A DNA stretch of 62,917 bases from CAZRSW01 sp964602845 (GTDB lineage: Bacteria; Chloroflexota; Dehalococcoidia; Lucifugimonadales; UBA826): the NCBI GenBank assembly GCA_964602845.1, contig CAZRSW010000011.1, forward strand, positions 1 to 62,917. The letters run 5' to 3'. Position numbers and translations under genes: made by a program. Of this stretch, positions 61,136 through 62,917 are shown piece by piece (position 1 is the first letter of the stretch; each line of letters begins with the position of its first letter). The notes under the pieces were generated by a model. It made no database searches, was not told where the DNA came from, and worked only from the letters and a program-made list of their open reading frames with translations.

Positions 61136-62917
61136 ATGTTAAGACCGAACAACAGCTACAATCGAATTCTCCTATTTTTTATTGCTATCTCGATCATCAC
61201 CGCAGTATTAATGTCATATTACATGCATACATTGGCCGTGCACCCGAGGCCAATGTATGCATTTGGCCCTGACGTCGACCACCAGTTTCATTACAATGGA
61301 CTCTTGGTTCTTGACGGTATAAACCCCCAAGGTAACTGGTATCCTGGCACCCCGCTTTATTACTTATACTCAGGTCTACTAATCATTTTCGGTTCAGAGA
61401 TAGAAGATACCCAAAGGGTCCTTAACATCAGCTACTTCACCTGTGTTCTATTCTCGATAATTGGCCTCTCCCTGTTATTTAAAATAATTACGAAAAACTA
61501 CCCATGGTGGGTGGGAATGATTGCATTAACAACTTTCGTAACTTGGCCGTCATTCTTCATTTACCTTAACTACTTCTCATCAGATTCCTTTGTCCCATTA
61601 AGCACTATGTTGGTTACTATAGCTGTGTGGAAGTCACTTTATGAAGAACGAAAAGATCTACGGTGGACTATTTTAGTGGGTATATCCATGGGGTTGATTG
61701 TGAGTATGAAAGTCACAGCAATTCCCGTCGTATTAACCGTAGCTTTGATATTAACAATACGTGAAATCAAATATCATATTAGAAGGCCGAATAACGACAC
61801 CTCTTTCTTGAAGCTATTGCTGAATATCTCAATATTACCGTTATCTATATTCGCATCGTTTATATTCTTCATATTCCCAACAATTAACAACCTTCCACAA
61901 CTGGTATTATTTGTACTGCAAAAAAGTGTCAAAAACTCACCGTCATTGATTGAATCATCCTGGAACTCAATATCTACAACCGCACAAATTGCTCCATTTG
62001 CATTTACTACGGCCGCCCTAACATTAGCAGTGTTTTGCATCAGTATCTTTGTAGCAAAATGCCTTGTAGGAAAAGACACTAAACATAGATTTAAATATCA
62101 AGGTGATCCTAAATTTGACTACTTATCAGCAAACATATTAATTGCATCATTATTCTTACTGACAATGGCTACACTATACAGAACCGTTGGTACAGCAACT
62201 GATGGAGGCAATATATCAGGTATCCTATTTCGGCAGACTGCTCCAAGTGCCATAGTATTCCCACTGATGGTTCTGTATTCATATCACCTAACGTCTCCCT
62301 CTCATCGTCTGATTCGCCCGCTATATCGCTTTCAGTGGTTCTTCCTAATTACTTTGTCCCTGGCATCTTTAGCGGTCATCACATGGAGCATTACAGCCGC
62401 GGTACGATGGCGCATGGACACCGTGGATAATTGGCATACTGAAATTGCCCACATCGCGGAAACATTGGATTCAATCACACCACCAGGCACAAGGATGGCA
62501 ATTTACTGGCAATGGTACGGTCGAGAAGAATCATTCCACTGGAGGGCCAACTCAGGTCATGGGCACAATCGCTATGCACAAAAAATACTTGAAGCATTCC
62601 CTCGGCATACCCTCTTAGATGGCCTCGCTATAAAACACATCCTAGAAAAAACTACGGAAAATCAACCCAATCAAGATATGGAGGGAGTTCTCAGGAGAAT
62701 ACACACGCTATTCCGAAAGGTATTTCCCCAAGAAGACTATTCATCCAGAGAAGAAATAATATATGGGCTTGATAGTGGAGAGCCCATAGGAATCATCGCA
62801 TACCCCACTAATGCACCAAATTCATTGGGCCTAGATGCCACAAAATTTCAACATTTCATCAAATCCTACTTATCATCTTCAACTGTAGAAAAGATGTCCA
62901 TTGGAACGGAAGAATGG
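61136..62917 (+). CDS. GT-C-type membrane glycosyltransferase-like protein (cut by right edge)
   Basis: The frame from ATG at 61136 stays open for 594 codons to the window end. An N-terminal transmembrane helix (ILLFFIAISIITAVLMSYY) is followed by an acidic loop, FGPDVDHQFHYNGLLVLDGI, and then about eight further hydrophobic stretches up to residue 425. The last 165 residues are hydrophilic. This topology matches GT-C enzymes of the ArnT/PMT/GT39-83 type; the exact family is not clear. It follows the GT2 gene by 40 bp. A perfect 15-bp inverted repeat lies inside its first 130 bases. Confidence 0.7.
   Translation, partial: MLRPNNSYNRILLFFIAISIITAVLMSYYMHTLAVHPRPMYAFGPDVDHQFHYNGLLVLDGINPQGNWYPGTPLYYLYSGLLIIFGSEIEDTQRVLNISYFTCVLFSIIGLSLLFKIITKNYPWWVGMIALTTFVTWPSFFIYLNYFSSDSFVPLSTMLVTIAVWKSLYEERKDLRWTILVGISMGLIVSMKVTAIPVVLTVALILTIREIKYHIRRPNNDTSFLKLLLNISILPLSIFASFIFFIFPTINNLPQLVLFVLQKSVKNSPSLIESSWNSISTTAQIAPFAFTTAALTLAVFCISIFVAKCLVGKDTKHRFKYQGDPKFDYLSANILIASLFLLTMATLYRTVGTATDGGNISGILFRQTAPSAIVFPLMVLYSYHLTSPSHRLIRPLYRFQWFFLITLSLASLAVITWSITAAVRWRMDTVDNWHTEIAHIAETLDSITPPGTRMAIYWQWYGREESFHWRANSGHGHNRYAQKILEAFPRHTLLDGLAIKHILEKTTENQPNQDMEGVLRRIHTLFRKVFPQEDYSSREEIIYGLDSGEPIGIIAYPTNAPNSLGLDATKFQHFIKSYLSSSTVEKMSIGTEEW
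61223..61262 (+). repeat. Perfect 15-bp inverted repeat inside the start of the GT-C-like gene
   Basis: ATGCATACATTGGCC at 61223-61237 and GGCCAATGTATGCAT at 61248-61262 are exact reverse complements with a 10-base loop. The RNA would form a stable hairpin about 87 bases into the reading frame. It encodes part of the first extracytoplasmic loop. No T-run follows, so a normal terminator is unlikely. Confidence 0.75.

Noticed and set aside
1..62917. CRISPR arrays, tRNA genes, insertion sequences, prophage or integrase genes
   Set aside because: None seen: no regularly spaced repeats, no cloverleaf sequence noticed, and no transposase or integrase motif in any reading frame examined.

Overview
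The window is one very large surface-glycan biosynthesis locus from a bacterium of roughly 42% GC with many GTG and TTG starts. I see 55 protein genes (two cut by the window edges) and no rRNA, tRNA, CRISPR array or insertion sequence. The taxon cannot be fixed from the sequence. A marine Chloroflexota-type genome is only a guess.

Layout. From about 53.4 kb down to the left edge, 47 genes in a row lie on the minus strand with short gaps or ATGA/GTGA-type overlaps. The block is headed by a winged-helix regulator (52729-53376) and a specialised NusG paralogue (52136-52729). Behind them is a 180-bp leader that can form a strong RNA hairpin. The divergent region 53377-53557 carries repeated TGTTC-N7-GAAC operator-like palindromes. 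The regulators are followed by nucleotide-sugar enzymes (UDP-GlcNAc-type dehydrogenase, UDP-glucose dehydrogenase, UDP-xylose synthase). Next comes a sialic/legionaminic module (NeuB, SDR, NeuC, NeuA, LegB; 43.2-48.1 kb), then a deacetylase, an amidinotransferase and a CDP-alcohol phosphotransferase (40.0-43.1 kb). The segment 34.9-39.9 kb holds four genes that match, one by one, the Campylobacter jejuni O-methyl phosphoramidate pathway. A pseudaminic-type module follows (PtmE-like, PseB, PseC, class III aminotransferase, PseG, GNAT; 24.4-31.0 kb). The left 24 kb is a glycosyltransferase battery (eight GT4 and one CgeB-like) with two asparagine-synthase-type proteins, an ABC flippase-like exporter, a GDP-mannose-6-dehydrogenase-like enzyme, a GDP-mannose 3,5-epimerase, and a PIG-L deacetylase next to a sugar formyltransferase.

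Right of 53.5 kb the strands are mixed. There is an O-antigen ligase/polymerase-like protein with a TPR-like tail (+), a monotopic phosphoglycosyl transferase, a UDP-uronate epimerase-like SDR and an ArnT/PMT-like GT-C protein (all -). Then come a plus-strand set: SDR, RmlC-like epimerase, GT2 and a second GT-C-like membrane protein that runs off the right edge.

How it fits together (inference): the phosphoglycosyl transferase primes a lipid-linked glycan and the GT4 enzymes extend it with uronic acids, pentose and nonulosonic acid. N-formyl, amidine, amide, methyl and phosphoramidate groups are added as decorations. The PglK/MsbA-type ABC protein flips the product, and the ligase/polymerase and GT-C enzymes finish it outside. 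The most notable element is the predicted phosphoramidate cassette. Its glutamine kinase carries an extra nucleotidyltransferase-like domain, and a membrane CDP-alcohol phosphotransferase and an amidinotransferase sit beside it.
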